Source: Curvibacter gracilis ATCC BAA-807 (GTDB lineage Bacteria; Pseudomonadota; Gammaproteobacteria; Burkholderiales; Burkholderiaceae_C). Taken from it: a stretch of DNA of 64,000 nt. The notes beneath the pieces are model-generated. The model saw only the letters and a program-made list of their open reading frames with translations. It did no database searches and was not told the origin of the DNA. Positions 9,186 through 19,843 of this stretch are shown one piece after another (positions within the stretch are counted from its first letter, which is position 1; the number at the start of each line of letters is the position of its first letter). The stretch covers positions 1 to 64,000 of the forward strand of contig NZ_JADZ01000011.1 in the NCBI RefSeq assembly GCF_000518645.1, given 5' to 3'. The position numbers and the translations under genes were made by a program.

Positions 9186-9557
9186 ATGCGTCGTCCCGGC
9201 CTGCTGCTGCTGATCTGTCTGCTCACCCTCAGAGTGTGGGTGGGCGACGCCATGGCCTTCGCCAGCCTGCCGACCCTGCAGGGCAGTGCTTCGATCGCGG
9301 CAACCGAGCAGCCCCTGCCGCCCTGTCACGAAGCCGCCGCATGGGCCACCGCCATGCCGACCGACCCCACCCCCGATGCCGGGCCCGCCGATCACGGTGG
9401 CCCGTGCAATGCCTGCCAGGTGTGCCATCTGCCACTGCTGGCCTTGGCCTTGCCGGCCTGCCTCGGCAGCCCCCTGCCCCAGGCCGTGCACACAGCGCCT
9501 GTGGTTCGCTTCCGGAGCGCCCACCTGGCGCCACACCTCAAACCCCCCATCGGCTGA
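9186..9557 (+). CDS. Secreted Cys/His-rich small protein, probable copper-handling accessory
   Basis: A 123-residue protein with a signal peptide (RRPGLLLLICLLTLRVW, cleavage probably near residue 24). The mature part contains an early CHEAA and a DHGGPCNACQVCH cluster with three cysteines and two histidines, plausible soft-metal ligands. This architecture resembles the DUF2946-like small proteins that precede copper efflux genes. Next come a CusC-like lipoprotein and a multicopper oxidase, which supports a copper role; function is otherwise unknown. A 110-bp gap separates it from the lipoprotein gene. Confidence 0.75.
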   Translation: MRRPGLLLLICLLTLRVWVGDAMAFASLPTLQGSASIAATEQPLPPCHEAAAWATAMPTDPTPDAGPADHGGPCNACQVCHLPLLALALPACLGSPLPQAVHTAPVVRFRSAHLAPHLKPPIG

Positions 9558-9667
9558 GAACCCCCTTGCCCTGCCCCGCCAGGCTCCTTCGAGCCTGCGG
9601 TGCCGTGTCCGCCTGCCCAGGCCTTGTGCCAGGCGGCGTCTGTTCTCACGATTCCGGAGTGACCCTC

Positions 9668-11113
9668 ATGTCCCAATCCCCGGGTGGCTGTCGCCGCCCT
9701 GTATCCCTTCTCGCGTCCTGCCTGCTGGTGGCCGGCCTGCTGGGCGCTTGCGCCTCGCCGGGCAGCAACGCCGATGGCTCCGACACACCCGAAGTGCGCA
9801 CGCTGGTGCAACAGCACGGCGGCCCCGAAGCCAAGCAATGGCAAGCCCCGGCCGGCGAAAGCGTGGGCGACGCCCGCCAACGCCTGCTGTCACACCCCCT
9901 GGACGCCGACGCGGCCCAGCGCCTGGCCCTGCTCAACAACCCGAACCTGGAGGCAGCGCTGGCCGCGTTGGACGTCTCAACCGCCCAGCGCCAGCAGATG
10001 GCGCTGTGGCCCAACCCCACGCTGGGCCTGGGGCGGGTGGTGGAAGGCCAGCAGGTCGAAATCGAGCGCCTGCTGCGCATCGACCTGTGGAGCCTGGTCA
10101 CCCTGCCCTGGCGCCTGCAGTGGCAAGACCGACAACTGGCCCTGGGCCGCCTGCAGACCGCCCAGGAGGTGCTGCGCCTGAACGCCGAGGTGCGCCGCGC
10201 CTGGGTGCGCGCCGTGGCGGCCCAGCAGACGGCCGACTACCTGGCCCAGGTGCAGGAGGCCGCCGAGGCGGCCGCCGAGCTGGGCCAAGCCATGGTGCGG
10301 GCCGGCAACTGGAGCCGGCTGCAACAGGCCCGCGAGCAGGCCGTGTTGGCCGACATACGGGCCCAGCTGCAACGCAGCCGCCTGCAGGCCCAGGCCAGCC
10401 GGGAACAGCTGATCCGACTGCTGGGCCTGGAAAGCGGCGAATTGCTGCAACTGCCCGCCCAGCTGCCGGCCTTGCCCGACGCCCTGCAGCCCGCCCCCGA
10501 CTACGAAGCCCAGGCCCTGCGCGAACGGCTGGATGTGCGGGCGGCCCAGGACGAATACCGCCATGTGGCCGCCAGCATGGGCTTCACGCGGGTGACGGGC
10601 TATGTCAGCGCCTTCGAGCTGGGCGCGGGCTACAACACCGTGACCAGCCCGGGCAACCGCGACAGCAAGCGCATTTTTGAAATCGCCGTGCCGCTGCCGC
10701 TGTTCGACCAGGGCCAGGCCCGCCAGGCCCGTGCCGAGGCCCAGTTGCGCCTGGGCCAGGCCCGGGTGCGCGAGGTGGCCGTGCTGGCCCGCAGCGAGGC
10801 CCGCACGCGTTGGCAGGCCTGGCAATCGGCCTGGGCCCTGGCCCGGCACTATGAGACCGAGGTGCTGCCGCTGCGCCGCCAGCTCAGCGACGAAACCCTG
10901 CTGCGCTACAACGGCATGCTGCTCAGCGTGTGGGATCTGCTGAGCGAAACCCGCAGCACCCTGCTGAGCGTGAACGCCGCCATCGAGGCCCGGCGCGACT
11001 TCTGGCTGGCCGACACCGACCTGCGCCTGGCGCTCAACGGCACCTCGCCCGGTGCCCTGAGCCTGACCGCCCCCCAAGGCGCCGCCCCCACCGCCCCACC
11101 CCAAGGACATTGA
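9668..11113 (+). CDS. Outer-membrane efflux lipoprotein, TolC/CusC family
   Basis: A 481-residue outer-membrane factor. The signal peptide ends in a lipobox (LLGAC, Cys at about residue 28), so the mature protein is acylated. The rest is rich in long helices of the OEP repeat type (LNAEVRRAWVRAVAAQQTADYLAQVQ and a second copy near residue 350). It would form the exit duct of a heavy-metal or drug efflux pump, but no RND pump or adaptor gene is nearby. The adjacent multicopper oxidase, starting 2 bp after its stop, points to copper. The start at 9668 is chosen because it gives a proper lipoprotein signal; the frame is open further upstream. Confidence 0.88.
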   Translation: MSQSPGGCRRPVSLLASCLLVAGLLGACASPGSNADGSDTPEVRTLVQQHGGPEAKQWQAPAGESVGDARQRLLSHPLDADAAQRLALLNNPNLEAALAALDVSTAQRQQMALWPNPTLGLGRVVEGQQVEIERLLRIDLWSLVTLPWRLQWQDRQLALGRLQTAQEVLRLNAEVRRAWVRAVAAQQTADYLAQVQEAAEAAAELGQAMVRAGNWSRLQQAREQAVLADIRAQLQRSRLQAQASREQLIRLLGLESGELLQLPAQLPALPDALQPAPDYEAQALRERLDVRAAQDEYRHVAASMGFTRVTGYVSAFELGAGYNTVTSPGNRDSKRIFEIAVPLPLFDQGQARQARAEAQLRLGQARVREVAVLARSEARTRWQAWQSAWALARHYETEVLPLRRQLSDETLLRYNGMLLSVWDLLSETRSTLLSVNAAIEARRDFWLADTDLRLALNGTSPGALSLTAPQGAAPTAPPQGH

Positions 11114-11115
11114 AC

Positions 11116-12633
11116 ATGCAAAGACGACAATTCTTCTCGGGCGCGTTGGCCGGTGCCGTGGCCAGCGCCGCCGTGGCCCGCAGCGCCCTCGCCGCCCTGC
11201 CCGACCCCGTCAGCCAGACCGACGCCGACAGCGCCGCCCCCTGGCGCCCCGAGGGGGCGACCTACAACCCGGTGCTGACCCTGAACGGCTGGACCCTGCC
11301 CTGGCGCATGAATGCCGGGGTGAAGGAGTTCCACCTGGTGGCCGAGCCCGTGGTGCGGGAGATGGCCCCCGGCATGAAGGTCAATCTCTGGGGTTACAAC
11401 GGCCAGAGCCCCGGCCCCACCATCGAGGTGGTCGAGGGCGACCGGGTGCGCCTGTTCGTGACCAACCGCCTGCCCGAACACACCAGCGTGCACTGGCACG
11501 GCCAGCGCCTGCCCAATGGCATGGACGGCGTGGCCGGCCTGACCCAGCCGGCCATCCAGCCCGGTCAGACCTTTGTCTACGAGTTCACCGCGCGCCGCCC
11601 CGGCACCTTCATGTACCACCCGCATGCCGACGAAATGGTGCAGATGGCCATGGGCCTGATGGGCCTGTGGGTGACCCACCCACGCCAGCGCCACCCGCAC
11701 ATTGCCAAGGTCGATCGTGACTTCTGTTTTCTGATGGCGGCCTACAACATCGAGCCCGGCTCGATGACGCCCCAGGTCAGCACCATGCTCGACTTCAACC
11801 TCTGGACCTGGAACAGCCGGGTGTTTCCGGGCATCGACAGCCTCAACGTGCGCCAGGGCGACCGGGTGCGCATCCGGGTGGGCAACCTGACCATGACCAA
11901 CCACCCACTGCACCTGCATGGCCATGAGTTCACGGTCACCGGCACCGATGGCGGCCCCGTGCCCCCCTCGGCCCGCTGGCCGGAGGTGACCACCGATGTG
12001 GCCGTGGGCCAGGTGCGGCAGATCGAGTTCGTGGCCGACGAGGAAGGCGACTGGTCGCTGCACTGCCACAAGAGCCACCACACCATGGGCCCGATGGGCC
12101 ACGCCGTGCCCACCATGATCGGTGTGGACCAGCGCGCCGTGCTGGACAAGATCCAGAAGCTGGTGCCCGACTACATGCCCATGGGCGACCGGGGCATGGC
12201 CGACATGGGCGCCATGCGCATGCCCCTGCCCGAGAACACCCTGCCCATGATGACCGGCACCGGCCCCTACGGCCCGCTGGAGATGGGGGGCATGTTCAGC
12301 CTGCTCAAGGTGCGGCGCGGGCAGAAACCCGGCGACTACAGCGACCCCGGCCCCTTCCATCCCCCTGCCGGCAGCGTGGCCCGCGAGTGGACCGGCCCGC
12401 TGCCCGAGCCGGTGCGGGCCAAGGGCAGCCCGCCGGCGGCCCCGGCAGCCAACACACAGGGCGCCATGCACCACCACGGGCATGACCATGGACAGGCGGC
12501 AGGCGCGGCCGGCGATCATTCAGCCCACGGTACCCAGGCCGTCGAAGCAGCGCCCCCCGCCGCCAGCCCGCCGGTGCCGGAACCCGGTCTGCCCAGCGTG
12601 CGCAAGCCAGCCGCAGGCGCCCATGTGCACTGA
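11116..12633 (+). CDS. Tat-exported multicopper oxidase with Met- and His-rich regions (CopA/CueO-like)
   Basis: A 505-residue periplasmic oxidase expected to oxidise Cu(I) to the less toxic Cu(II). A twin-arginine signal (QRRQFFSG) precedes the three-cupredoxin core. All four copper-binding segments are visible: HWHG, YHPHAD, HPLHLHGH and HCHKSHHTMGPM, the last fitting HCHxxxHxxxxM for the T1/T3 sites. A methionine-rich stretch lies around residues 355-395 (MPMGDRGMADMGAMRM) and a histidine-rich tail near 455-480 (MHHHGHDHG), both likely Cu ligands. It is co-transcribed with the upstream efflux lipoprotein gene. Confidence 0.93.
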   Translation: MQRRQFFSGALAGAVASAAVARSALAALPDPVSQTDADSAAPWRPEGATYNPVLTLNGWTLPWRMNAGVKEFHLVAEPVVREMAPGMKVNLWGYNGQSPGPTIEVVEGDRVRLFVTNRLPEHTSVHWHGQRLPNGMDGVAGLTQPAIQPGQTFVYEFTARRPGTFMYHPHADEMVQMAMGLMGLWVTHPRQRHPHIAKVDRDFCFLMAAYNIEPGSMTPQVSTMLDFNLWTWNSRVFPGIDSLNVRQGDRVRIRVGNLTMTNHPLHLHGHEFTVTGTDGGPVPPSARWPEVTTDVAVGQVRQIEFVADEEGDWSLHCHKSHHTMGPMGHAVPTMIGVDQRAVLDKIQKLVPDYMPMGDRGMADMGAMRMPLPENTLPMMTGTGPYGPLEMGGMFSLLKVRRGQKPGDYSDPGPFHPPAGSVAREWTGPLPEPVRAKGSPPAAPAANTQGAMHHHGHDHGQAAGAAGDHSAHGTQAVEAAPPAASPPVPEPGLPSVRKPAAGAHVH

Positions 12634-12689
12634 GAAGGTCCACGGGGTCTGACGAGGTCAGAGGCGCTCAGGCCCCCGGCTTGACGCCC

Positions 12690-12715
12690 GGCAGCGCCCA
12701 TAATCGGGCGCTGCC
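12690..12715. promoter_or_regulatory. Perfect 10-bp inverted repeat upstream of the P1 peptidase gene
   Basis: Arms GGCAGCGCCC (12690-12699) and GGGCGCTGCC (12706-12715) pair perfectly around a 6-base ATAATC loop, ending 24 bp before the ATG at 12740. No T-run follows, so it is a poor intrinsic terminator. It could be an operator or an mRNA hairpin between the multicopper oxidase and the peptidase. Confidence 0.5.
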
Positions 12716-12739
12716 CGTCATCGCCACCCGCCCAACCCC

Positions 12740-13786
12740 ATGACCACCGCCGTTCGTTCCCCCCGCTCCACCCCACCCACAGCGCCACGCCGCCGCCACC
12801 CCGGCAGCATCACCGAGGTACCCGGCATCGAGGTGGGGCATTTCACCGACCCGCGCCGCCCCACCGGCTGCACCGCCATCCTGGCGCGCGACGGGGCGGT
12901 GGCCGGGGTGGACGTGCGCGGCGCCGCCCCGGGCACCCGTGAAACCGATCTGCTCGACCCCTCGAACCTGGTGCAGCAGGTGCATGCCATCGTGCTGGCC
13001 GGCGGCAGCGCCTGGGGGCTGGAGGCCGCCACGGGCGCCGTGCGCTGGCTGGAGCAACAGGGTGTGGGCTTCAACGTGGGCGTGGGCCGGCTGCCCATCG
13101 TGCCCTCGGCCGTGTTGTTCGACCTGCTGGTGGGCGACATGCGCATCCGCCCGGACGCCGCAGCGGGCTATGCGGCCTGCTCGGCAGCCGGCACCCGCCG
13201 CCCGGCCGAAGGCAATGTGGGCGCCGGCACGGGTGCCGCCGTGGGCAAGATCTTCGGCATCGACCGGGCCATGAAGGGGGGCGTGGGCACGGCCTCTTTG
13301 ACGGTGGCCGGCGTCACCGTGGGCGCGCTGGTGGCCTGCAATGCGCTGGGCGACGTGATCGACCCGGACACCGGCGCCGTGGTCGCCGGGGCTCGGACCC
13401 TGAACGGCAAGGGCCTGCTGGACAGCCGGCGCGCCCTGCTGCGCGGCGAGCCCCCCAAACCCTTGCTGCCCGGCACCAACACGACCCTGGCCGTGCTCGC
13501 CACCGACGCCCCGCTGAGCAAGGCCCAGGCCCATCGCCTGGCCGTCTCGGGGCACGACGGCCTGGCCCGGGCCATCAACCCGGTGCACACCCCCTCGGAT
13601 GGCGACACCGTGTTCGCGCTGGCCACCGGCCGCGCCGCCAACTCGCCGGGCATGATGGTGCTGGCCACGCTGGCCGCCGAAGTCACCGCCCGGGCCACGC
13701 TGAACGCCGTGCTGGCCGCCCGGGGCCTGAGCACGGCCGAAGGCCTGCACCTGCCCGCCGCAGCCGATCTGCGCCGGGTTCGCTGA
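12740..13786 (+). CDS. P1 family (DmpA/S58-type) N-terminal nucleophile peptidase
   Basis: A 348-residue enzyme of the P1/DmpA family, autoprocessed aminopeptidases of the Ntn-like fold. Family features are ITEVPGIEVGHFTDPRRPTGCTA near the N-terminus, VLAGGSAWGLEAATGAVRWLE, GAGTGAAVGK, and the probable self-cleavage site before the Thr pair in PGTNTTLAVLATD near residue 250. The last segment forms the beta chain with the nucleophile. Residues 1-24 are a basic, Pro/Arg-rich extension without a clear signal peptide. Its substrate is unknown; relatives act on D- or L-aminopeptides and beta-peptides. It is followed after 9 bp by the TAXI binding protein gene. Confidence 0.88.
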   Translation: MTTAVRSPRSTPPTAPRRRHPGSITEVPGIEVGHFTDPRRPTGCTAILARDGAVAGVDVRGAAPGTRETDLLDPSNLVQQVHAIVLAGGSAWGLEAATGAVRWLEQQGVGFNVGVGRLPIVPSAVLFDLLVGDMRIRPDAAAGYAACSAAGTRRPAEGNVGAGTGAAVGKIFGIDRAMKGGVGTASLTVAGVTVGALVACNALGDVIDPDTGAVVAGARTLNGKGLLDSRRALLRGEPPKPLLPGTNTTLAVLATDAPLSKAQAHRLAVSGHDGLARAINPVHTPSDGDTVFALATGRAANSPGMMVLATLAAEVTARATLNAVLAARGLSTAEGLHLPAAADLRRVR

Positions 13787-13795
13787 GGGGTCACC

Positions 13796-15208
13796 ATGTC
13801 CAAGCTCTCACGCACCCTGCGTTATTACCTGCTCACCCTGCGCGACCTGCTGGTCTCGGCCGGGCCGATCGCGCTGTTGCCGGTGCTGCTGCTGGGGCTG
13901 GCCTACTGGTGGCTCAACCCCAACCCGCCGCGCGAGGTGACCCTGGCCACCGGCCCGGCCCAGAGCGCCTACGAACGCTTTGGCAAGGCCTATGCCGAGG
14001 CCCTGGCCCGCGAAGGCATCACCGTGCACCTGCTGCCGTCCGAGGGCTCGGCGGCCAACCTGCAACTGCTGGCCGAAGGCCGCGCCGACCTGGGCTTTGT
14101 GCAAGGGGGCACGGCCTCGGCAGAGAGCGCCGATGATGATCAGGCCCTGGTGTCGCTGGGCAGCCTGTTTGTCGAGCCGATCTGGGTGTTCTACCGGCCC
14201 AACCCGGCCAGCCCCGAGCCTGCGGGCAGCAAACTCACGCTCAACAGCCTGGTCCAGTTGCGGGGGCTGCGCGTCAACGTGGGCGCCCCCGGCACCGGCG
14301 TGCCGGCCCTGATGAACCAGATGCTGCAGGCCAATGGCCTGGACCCGGCCCGGCTCAAGCTGTCGCACCTGGCCCAGACCGAGGCCACGGTGGCGTTTCT
14401 GGCCGGCGAGCTGGATGTGGTGGTGTTTGCCTCGGCCCCCGAATCGGCCTTTGTGCGCATGCTGCTGCAGACGCCCGGCGTGCAGCTGATGAACTTTGTG
14501 CAAAGCGAGGCCTATGCGCGGCGCTTTCCCTACCTCAGCCCGGTGACCCTGCCGCGCGGCATGGTGGACCTGGCGCGGGACCTGCCCGGGCGCGACCTGC
14601 GCCTGGTGGCCTCGACCACCTCGCTGCTGGCCCACGAAGACACCCACCCGGCCCTGCAGCAGCTGTTTGCCCAGCAGGCGCTGCGCCTGCACGGCGGGGC
14701 GGGCTGGTTCAACCGGGCGCGCGAGTTCCCCAACCTCAACCACAGCGAGCTGCCACTGAGCCGCGAAGCCGAGCGCGCCTACACCGAGGGCCCGTCGATC
14801 CTGCAGCGGCACCTGCCCTTCTGGCTGGCCAACCTGGTGCAGCGCATGGCCCTGGCCCTGGGCGTGATCGTGGCCATCGTGCTGCCCCTGAGCCGGGTGA
14901 TACCCCCGCTGTACACCTTCCGCGTGCGCTCCCGGGTGTTCCGCTGGTACGGGCGCCTGCGCGACATCGAAGGCCGTTTCGACCGCCAGGAGGCCGACGC
15001 CCCCAGCCTGCTGGCCGAACTGGACGAGGTGGAGCAGCAGCTCAGCCACATCCACCTGCCCCTGTCCTACACCGACGAGCTGTACGCGCTGCGCAGCCAC
15101 CTGCAGTGGGTGCGGCGGCGCCTGCGCGGCGAAACGGACGCCAGCATGCCCGGCACCGAACCCGGCAACCTACCCAACTACGCCCCCGCCAACAGCACCA
15201 CGCCCTGA
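13796..15208 (+). CDS. Membrane-anchored TAXI-family TRAP-type solute-binding protein
   Basis: A 470-residue TAXI protein. An uncleaved N-terminal membrane anchor (residues about 20-42) precedes the binding domain, which begins EVTLATGPAQSAYERFGKAYAEAL and includes GRADLGFVQGG, both typical of TAXI receptors. A second membrane segment near residues 350-372 (LALGVIVAIVLPLSRVIPP) leads to a cytoplasmic tail with a helical, charged sequence. No TRAP membrane component is adjacent, so this is an orphan receptor. The double-anchored form may signal or dock to a distant permease. It overlaps nothing and converges on the DUF1631 gene. Confidence 0.85.
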   Translation: MSKLSRTLRYYLLTLRDLLVSAGPIALLPVLLLGLAYWWLNPNPPREVTLATGPAQSAYERFGKAYAEALAREGITVHLLPSEGSAANLQLLAEGRADLGFVQGGTASAESADDDQALVSLGSLFVEPIWVFYRPNPASPEPAGSKLTLNSLVQLRGLRVNVGAPGTGVPALMNQMLQANGLDPARLKLSHLAQTEATVAFLAGELDVVVFASAPESAFVRMLLQTPGVQLMNFVQSEAYARRFPYLSPVTLPRGMVDLARDLPGRDLRLVASTTSLLAHEDTHPALQQLFAQQALRLHGGAGWFNRAREFPNLNHSELPLSREAERAYTEGPSILQRHLPFWLANLVQRMALALGVIVAIVLPLSRVIPPLYTFRVRSRVFRWYGRLRDIEGRFDRQEADAPSLLAELDEVEQQLSHIHLPLSYTDELYALRSHLQWVRRRLRGETDASMPGTEPGNLPNYAPANSTTP

Positions 15209-15264
15209 GCCGCACCGAAGCGCTGCGATCCCGGCGATCTCGGCGATCCCGTCGTGTTCAGCAA

Positions 15265-17871
15265 TCAGCCCCGGCCCTTGGCGGGACGGGGCTCTGGCGC
15301 CGCATCGGCCCCCGGCGTGGAGACGGTGTTGCGCAAGGCGGTGCGTGCCACCTCGTCCAGCGCACCGGCCACCACGGGCTGGGTGCTGAGCACACGCATC
15401 AGGCCTTCGCGCATCATGCGTTCGCGCATGCGCCGGGTCATGGACTGGGTGCTGCCATCGGGTCGGGTGAACAGGAACAAGGTGCCATGCGGGCTGGCCC
15501 AGGTCAGCTGGGTGCGCTGCCAGCCCTTACCGGTGTTCATCTCCACCCAATTGCCCAACTCCAGCGCGGGCAGCTCCTCGTCGGCCAGCATCGGCAACAG
15601 GGGCACCGCCTCGTCCTCGGCGGGCTTTTCGGTGGGCAGGGTCAGGAAGCCCGAGTCCCGCGCCTCTTGCGGCGCCAGCCAGGCCGGGTTGTCATCCAGT
15701 TCGATCTCGGTGCGGCTGCCCGCTGCCTGCTCGGGGCTGGCCGTGGCCGGCTGGGCGGGTGCCGCGCTCGGCGCCGGTGCCTGCGCAGGCAAGGGCAGCT
15801 GGGTGCGGTAGCCCGCCTGGTGCAACACGATCAGCTTTTCGAGAAAGGCGCTGGTCTGCACCGGCGGGTAGTCGATGGTCTTGAGGCCCTCGCGCAAGCG
15901 GCCCAGCAGGCTGGGGATCAGCCGTGTCAGGCGCCCCGGGTTGCGCCGGGTGAGCACGGGCTGGGCGCTCCAGAGCAATTCGTCGACCAACGCCAGGTAA
16001 TGCCCCGGGTCCCCTTCTGACGCCCGTTCGCCCAATCGGGCCTGGGCCATCACCTGGGCCCACGGGCCCAGCAGGAACTCACTCACCTCGGGAGAGACCT
16101 GCGCCAGGTCCGGCAAGGCGCGAATCTCCTGCCGGATGCGGGTGGCCAGCAGATTGCGTTGTTCGGCATGCAGCAAGGCCTTGACGGCCAGATCGCGCTT
16201 GCGGCGCTCGGCCTCCTGGTGCTCGTTCCAGGCGCGCTCCAGTTCCTTGAACGCCACCTCGAAGGGGCCGGGGCCATCGATGGCGGCCTTGCCCAGCATC
16301 TCCACCACCTGGCGCACCGGGGCCATGAAGGCCTCAAAGCCCGCAGCGCTCTCATTTTCAAACGCCAGGCTGCGCTGGGTCAGCTCATCGAGCAGGCGGC
16401 GCGCCGGATGCGCCTTGTCGCTGAAAAAGCGCTGATCGGCCACCACCAGTTGGGCCAAGGGGGTTTCCAGCTCACGCACCGCCAGACGCACCGCCTGCGG
16501 CAGCCGGGCGTCACGCGTGATGTTGTCGATCATCAGGGCGACCACTTCCAGCGCCACCAGCGGCCCCACTTCCTGGCCTTGCTGGCGCAGCTGCTCGCGC
16601 AGTTCGCGCACACTGATCGGGCGGCCGATCGGGGCCACAGCCCCCTGGCGCTGTGCCAGGCGCTGCAGCACCTGACTCATCTCGCGCTCGTTGCTCAGGG
16701 CATCGAAAGCGGCCGGCAGGGTGCTGTCGAAATCGGTGTGCGACACCTCATCGGCCTCGGCCTCGGCTTCGAACCGCTGTTCGAACTGCTGGGCAAAGGC
16801 CTCCAGCCGCGCAGCATCCGGCCCCGCAGCGCGCGCCCCGGCCCCACGGGCAGGGCCATCGCTGGCCAGAAGACGCCGCAATTGGCCCACCGTGATGGCT
16901 GGCACGTCGCCCGAGGCAGACGGATTCGAGGGGCTCAGCGGACCGGGCTGGGACTGGGGCAAGGCATCCAGATACAGCGGCGGGGCCCCCGAACCGGTTC
17001 GGCGACCGGCGCTCGGCAAGCCCTGGGAGGCCGGGACACGATCGCCGGCCGAGGCTTGACGCGGCGCAGCCCCCCCCGGGCCCGCCCCGCCCACCCCAGG
17101 CGGCCCGCTGGACGCTGCGCCTCGGGGGGCGCTGCCTCGGCCCGCCGAGGGAGGGGCCTCCACAGGCAGGACATCCGGCACATACACGGGTCGGCTGCTG
17201 GCCTCCTGCTGGGCCACGGTGTAGAGGGCCGGCTTGATGCCGCGCTGCTTCAGCTTGTGGTTCAGAAAGCGGTAGAAATCGTTGAGCTCGGTACCCAGCA
17301 GGCTGCACATCTGCTGGGTCCACACCATGCGCACGGCGGCCGACACCGGCACGCTCTCCAGCGAAGCCTGCAGGGCGCGCAGGTACATCTCGGGGCGAAA
17401 GGGGTTGCGGTCGGGGATCACCACCGGCAGGCCTTGCAAGGCGCAGCTCAGGGTGTTGAGTTCGGGCAGCGTGGGATCGACCGCGTGCAGGGTCATCTGC
17501 AGGGCGCGCGCCAGCTCGACCCGGCTTTGCACCTGGTCCTCGTCCATCAGCTCCAGCTGGTCGAACTTGAGCTGCATCAGCGACTGGTTCTGGGATTTCT
17601 CCGTGGCGGCCTGAGGCGACTCCACCAGCCCCTGGTTGACCCGGGTCACAAAGCCGTCGACCAGCACCGTTTGATGGCGCCCCAACTCATCGATCGCCGC
17701 GGTGACCGCGTTGCGGTCGGTGAAGCTGCGCCCGGCGCTCTCGCGCTGACGCAGGTTGTGGCGGGTGAAATCGACCAGCTTCTCGATCAGCAGGCGCGCC
17801 TCGCGACGCGCGTCTTCCAGGCACTCCTGAAGCACGGCAGAGGGCGGGCTGCTGGGCGGCTGGGCGGACAT
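15265..17871 (-). CDS. DUF1631 family protein
   Basis: An 868-residue protein of the DUF1631 family, found in Betaproteobacteria and Gammaproteobacteria; its function is unknown. The N-terminal part (residues about 10-220) is helical. A low-complexity Pro/Gly/Ser linker covers about 240-345, and a long helical C-terminal region follows with QVVEMLGKAAIDGPG and the conserved end segment VEMNTGKGWQRTQLTWASPHGTLFLF, which looks like a small PilZ-like beta domain. That resemblance is my inference. The start at 17871 follows a GGAG; an ATG at 17919 would overlap the ettA terminator and is rejected. Confidence 0.88.
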   Translation of the reverse strand: MSAQPPSSPPSAVLQECLEDARREARLLIEKLVDFTRHNLRQRESAGRSFTDRNAVTAAIDELGRHQTVLVDGFVTRVNQGLVESPQAATEKSQNQSLMQLKFDQLELMDEDQVQSRVELARALQMTLHAVDPTLPELNTLSCALQGLPVVIPDRNPFRPEMYLRALQASLESVPVSAAVRMVWTQQMCSLLGTELNDFYRFLNHKLKQRGIKPALYTVAQQEASSRPVYVPDVLPVEAPPSAGRGSAPRGAASSGPPGVGGAGPGGAAPRQASAGDRVPASQGLPSAGRRTGSGAPPLYLDALPQSQPGPLSPSNPSASGDVPAITVGQLRRLLASDGPARGAGARAAGPDAARLEAFAQQFEQRFEAEAEADEVSHTDFDSTLPAAFDALSNEREMSQVLQRLAQRQGAVAPIGRPISVRELREQLRQQGQEVGPLVALEVVALMIDNITRDARLPQAVRLAVRELETPLAQLVVADQRFFSDKAHPARRLLDELTQRSLAFENESAAGFEAFMAPVRQVVEMLGKAAIDGPGPFEVAFKELERAWNEHQEAERRKRDLAVKALLHAEQRNLLATRIRQEIRALPDLAQVSPEVSEFLLGPWAQVMAQARLGERASEGDPGHYLALVDELLWSAQPVLTRRNPGRLTRLIPSLLGRLREGLKTIDYPPVQTSAFLEKLIVLHQAGYRTQLPLPAQAPAPSAAPAQPATASPEQAAGSRTEIELDDNPAWLAPQEARDSGFLTLPTEKPAEDEAVPLLPMLADEELPALELGNWVEMNTGKGWQRTQLTWASPHGTLFLFTRPDGSTQSMTRRMRERMMREGLMRVLSTQPVVAGALDEVARTALRNTVSTPGADAAPEPRPAKGRG

Positions 17872-17905
17872 GGACAGGCTCCTAGGGTACGGCCCGACCC
17901 GACAC

Positions 17906-17929
17906 AAAAACGGGGCCATGGGGCCCCGT
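17906..17929 (-). terminator. Rho-independent terminator of ettA
   Basis: On the minus strand an 8-bp perfect stem (ACGGGGCC with GGCCCCGT, 17910-17917 and 17922-17929) with a 4-base loop is followed by a run of T residues (17906-17909). It lies 22 bp beyond the ettA stop, where an intrinsic terminator is expected, and upstream of the DUF1631 start. Confidence 0.85.
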
Positions 17930-17950
17930 CATTGTTTCAGTTTTTTACGC

Positions 17951-19612
<1,662 letters not shown>

Positions 19613-19843
19613 GTTCTGCTTTGATGGAAAAAGTGACGAATCAATCCGTGATTATCGACTCATGCGACAATCCCCCTCGTTGCGCTCACCAGTAAACGCA
19701 ACATCAGCGATCTGCTGCGGGCCAGAAGGGCCTGAACCAAGCCCTTGCCTGACCCACCCTGAAGTTCATCTGCCTAGACTGGCCCAGCGCTGCCAAGCGC
19801 CTGGACAGGCCGATTCCCCAGTGCCCGGCAAGGGCACCACACC

